This document shows, one piece after another, positions 61,745-64,000 of a DNA stretch of 64,000 nt. This DNA is from Paenibacillus cellulositrophicus (GTDB lineage Bacteria > Bacillota > Bacilli > Paenibacillales > Paenibacillaceae). The position numbers and the translations under genes were made by a program. Where the stretch lies: assembly GCF_009363095.1 (NCBI RefSeq), contig NZ_CP045295.1:3894001-3958000 (forward strand), in the 5' to 3' direction. The number at the start of each line of letters is the position of its first letter. Within the stretch, counting starts at the first letter, position 1. The notes beneath the pieces were generated by a model. It saw only the letters and a list, made by a program, of their open reading frames with translations. It searched no databases and was not told where the DNA came from.

Positions 61745-63628
61745 TTATTCGCCTTCGGAAGTGGGGTTTGGGTCTACATTTGATATGTTAACATAGAGGG
61801 CTTCCTCTTCGGACAGGTTGCCCGCCTCGTCTCTGAGACCCGAGAACACCAGGCGGAATTTTCCGTTTTCGTTAAAAGGCAGAACATTAAGCGCAGATTC
61901 GGTTAGATTTATAGTAAATTGCTTGGGATCTTCACTCAGTAATACTCCGAAATCTTCATCATGAAGTTCACGTACCTCATTATTAATGCCAAATTCGCCG
62001 CTTGGGGAATAGCTGATCCGGATATTGATAGGGAAATTTTCTACTTGATAAAAATCCTGGTCCAGCGTCACAATGAATTCACCGTCTTGGTATGTCGCGC
62101 CAGTAACCGTCGGGGCTGTGAAGTCAAAATGGATTGGCAAATCAACATGACCTAACTCTTGTTGAGTTTCTTCCTCTCTACTGTAACTCTTTAGGGTAAA
62201 CCGCAAATCAGCTTTTGTTGTTTCATTGGCCTCTTCGTTTGCCCGGATATGCAACCCATCTTCAGTAGGCTCAATAGAAATTACGGAAGATTCAGAGCTT
62301 ACTTCTAATGTGCCTACCCGATTGTCATCTTCAAAAACTTTGAAATTGTGTTGCGTTGAATTATAGATCATATCCAAAGACTTACCGTGCCACTTTACCT
62401 GAATCCAATCGTTAATATTTCTGTCTGCACTAGAAGGATTATCGGTGAGATCTTTAAGAACGGCACCTTCCTTACCTAAAAGGAAGGAGGATTCTTCTTC
62501 ATTCGTTAAGGTGATCCTAGGATTATCTTGAAGTACGATTTTATCAGACGGCGCCGACATACGCCCTTCGTTGTCTACGAAATATACTTTGTATTCTCCG
62601 GCTGTCAACGAAGATGTTTGCATTTCCGTCACCTGATTCGCGTAAAGAACTGAACTCTTAAACCGATCATCCAGTGATTCTAGATCCGTTTTGCTCGTTG
62701 GAGTTGCTGCATATGGCACCACATACACTTTGCCTACTTTGCTGCTGATCAATTGGATCGGATCACCAATATTTAGTGGAGACGAAGACACCAAGGTAAC
62801 CGCCGGAGCTGACGTTTCCGGCTGGCTAGGCGTGCTGCCGCCGTTATTCCCATTAGAGCCTCCACTGCTATTGCTGCTTCCGCCCGATGAAGATGGCACA
62901 GAGGTTGCCGGAGGTGTCGGAGTGGCTGGCTTGGCCGGTTCCGGCGGCGTAGTTGGAGCTGGATCCGGCTGCGAAGGCGGCGTTTGGCTGTCTATAATCT
63001 CCTTGGCGTCAAAAAAACGGCTCGCCACCAGCGCCACTTCTTCTCTTGCCGCACCGCCTTTTGGATCAAATTTGCCGTCGGTGCCTCCATTGAACAATCC
63101 GAACCCAACCGCTACGGCGACGGCATCCTTGGCATAGTCAGAAATGGAGCTCGCGTCGGAAAATTTTAAAATGGAGCCTTTCCCCTGTGCATCGATGCCC
63201 AGAGCGCGAACGAACAGGACCGCCATATCCTGGCGCGACAAATTGGAGCCGGTGCCAAAAGTTCCGTTTCCCTGCCCCTTGATCAGCCCCGCCTTGACGG
63301 CGGCCTCGACAGAAGCATAGGCATAGCTGTCAGAAGGTACGTCCGAGAAAGTCGGCGACTTTGGTGTACTGGAAACGTCCAGACCTAATGCCTTGGCAAG
63401 GATGATGGCAAAATCCTGTCTTTCAATTTTTCCGCTAGGGTCGAACTTGCCGTTGCCCTTTCCGTTAACGATGCCCTTTTCGACTAACTCGTTAATGGCA
63501 TCCTTGGCGTAGGATCCGGCGATATCCGAGAACGGGGTGGTGGCGGTTTCCGCACTAACGGCGGATACGGCGATGGCGCTGAGCAGCGCCGCGGACGAGA
63601 GGACTTTCATCAACGTATTTCTCAACAT
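61745..63628 (-). CDS. SLH-domain surface protein
   Basis: 627 aa. Signal peptide (KVLSSAALLSAIAVSAVSA). Three N-terminal S-layer-homology repeats (residues ~32-205; FSDIAGSYAKDAINELVEKG, VNGKGNGKFDPSGKIERQDF, FGTGSNLSRQDMAVLFVRAL) anchor it to pyruvylated wall polymer. A Pro/Ser/Thr/Gly/Asn-rich linker follows (~210-270), then ~350 residues of beta-rich tandem domains (YKVYFVDNEGRMSAPSDKIV; a final Ig-like segment with FSGLRDEAGNLSEEEALYV). The binding role is unknown. ATG 63628 follows GGGGG; the frame extends to 63661 with no better site. Confidence 0.92.
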   Translation of the reverse strand: MLRNTLMKVLSSAALLSAIAVSAVSAETATTPFSDIAGSYAKDAINELVEKGIVNGKGNGKFDPSGKIERQDFAIILAKALGLDVSSTPKSPTFSDVPSDSYAYASVEAAVKAGLIKGQGNGTFGTGSNLSRQDMAVLFVRALGIDAQGKGSILKFSDASSISDYAKDAVAVAVGFGLFNGGTDGKFDPKGGAAREEVALVASRFFDAKEIIDSQTPPSQPDPAPTTPPEPAKPATPTPPATSVPSSSGGSSNSSGGSNGNNGGSTPSQPETSAPAVTLVSSSPLNIGDPIQLISSKVGKVYVVPYAATPTSKTDLESLDDRFKSSVLYANQVTEMQTSSLTAGEYKVYFVDNEGRMSAPSDKIVLQDNPRITLTNEEESSFLLGKEGAVLKDLTDNPSSADRNINDWIQVKWHGKSLDMIYNSTQHNFKVFEDDNRVGTLEVSSESSVISIEPTEDGLHIRANEEANETTKADLRFTLKSYSREEETQQELGHVDLPIHFDFTAPTVTGATYQDGEFIVTLDQDFYQVENFPINIRISYSPSGEFGINNEVRELHDEDFGVLLSEDPKQFTINLTESALNVLPFNENGKFRLVFSGLRDEAGNLSEEEALYVNISNVDPNPTSEGE

Positions 63629-63893
63629 ATTTCCCCCAATTGAATATGAAATAATAACCAATAAGCCTAATCTGAATTGTAGTGATTATCAGGCGTATTT
63701 CAATCAAAATTTTCGCGGTTTGAAAACATGCCGGCAGGGCAATCCTTGAATGGTCAACGGATTCAATTGTGGATTGGAATCACAGGTAAAGAGTGGGCCA
63801 CCTTATAAAAGTTAGCAAATTACTTTTTATTTTTAATAATCGGAGTATAATGTTCAGTGTGAAAAATAGCACGAGCGAAAGGAGGGAGCGAGA

Positions 63894-64000
63894 TTGGCAG
63901 ATTCTTTTCCCAGCAATGACATGGAGATGATTGTGACCTGGGGGGACTGCGATGCGGCGGGAATCTCCTATTACGCCAAAGCTTTTGATTGGTTCACGAA
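63894..64000 (+). CDS. Hotdog-fold acyl-CoA thioesterase, N-terminal part (cut by window end)
   Basis: The first 35 codons fit 4-hydroxybenzoyl-CoA/YbgC-type thioesterases: MIVTWGDCDAAGISYYAKAF then DWF, in which the Asp of the GDCDxAG motif is catalytic. TTG 63894 follows AAAGGAGG by eight bases. TATAAT at 63846-63851 could be the -10 element. Confidence 0.8.
   Translation, partial: MADSFPSNDMEMIVTWGDCDAAGISYYAKAFDWFT

Noticed and set aside
63629-63893. Riboswitch or extra small gene between the SLH and thioesterase genes
   Set aside because: No conserved core or good frame; only a TATAAT element before the thioesterase.

Overview
The window reads as a chromosomal segment of a spore-forming, Gram-positive Paenibacillus-type bacterium. 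The pointers are an alpha/beta small acid-soluble spore protein, an S-layer-homology (SLH) surface protein, copper-amine-oxidase-like wall domains, YesM/YesN-type two-component pairs, a GlnR/TnrA-type regulator, strong AGGAGG ribosome binding sites with frequent GTG/TTG starts, and moderately high GC. I see no rRNA, tRNA, CRISPR array, insertion sequence or phage gene. Most intergenic spaces end in clear rho-independent terminators. The first gene (malate:quinone oxidoreductase) and the last (hotdog thioesterase) are cut by the window edges.

Layout. 1-7.4 kb: mqo 3' end, a small membrane protein, an ankyrin protein followed by a 700-residue protein with a TerD-like C-terminus, a DinB-fold protein, and a TPR+SUKH protein. 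7.5-11.4 kb: a compact Tat export island. tatC and a short GlnR/TnrA-like regulator are divergent from a Tat-signal flavin amine oxidase, an exported RidA and tatA, with a perfect TnrA/GlnR box between them. 11.6-15.8 kb: SelO AMPylase, Old Yellow Enzyme with divergent LysR, and SASP. 15.9-22.3 kb: an OmpR-type two-component system divergent from a VTC polyphosphate-polymerase / DUF4956 / Cthe_2159-like beta-helix lipoprotein operon. 22.4-28.2 kb: YdeI-like, YjbR-like and DUF1801 proteins, a secreted CAO-N/DUF5050 protein and an MHYT-GGDEF-EAL enzyme. 28.2-33 kb: a detoxification-flavoured area with an ArsR+AHSA1 fusion regulator, FMN reductase, two SnoaL-like proteins, and an SDR with its MerR regulator.

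33.2-44.2 kb: carbon acquisition. A PrpR-like regulator precedes a KdgT permease / DUF1537 kinase / PdxA2 dehydrogenase operon (D-threonate or related tetronate catabolism). A membrane-anchored sugar-binding protein, YesM-type kinase, AraC-type response regulator and sugar porter follow. 44.3-53 kb: NlpC/P60 wall hydrolase, ECF sigma/anti-sigma pair, BASS transporter, a UDG-fold protein, NAD-epimerase, MarR with divergent quinone reductase, and a luciferase-like monooxygenase. 53-64 kb: a 1207-residue CheB-CheR-PAS-histidine kinase fusion, a B12-binding photoreceptor-like protein with a PAS-like partner and divergent companions, two small paralogous proteins around a methyltransferase, a GNAT acetyltransferase and the SLH protein.

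The most striking system is the Tat island. It seems to carry its own translocon (TatA, TatC), one recognisable Tat cargo (an imine-producing amine oxidase), an exported imine hydrolase (RidA) and a nitrogen-type regulator with a matching box about 50 bp upstream of the inferred transcription start. Other points worth checking are a three-site 16-bp operator regulon around the ArsR-AHSA1 regulator, a PrpR-like regulator without the sigma-54 contact motif next to a repeated operator, and an HTH-less Wx9EH cobalamin sensor.
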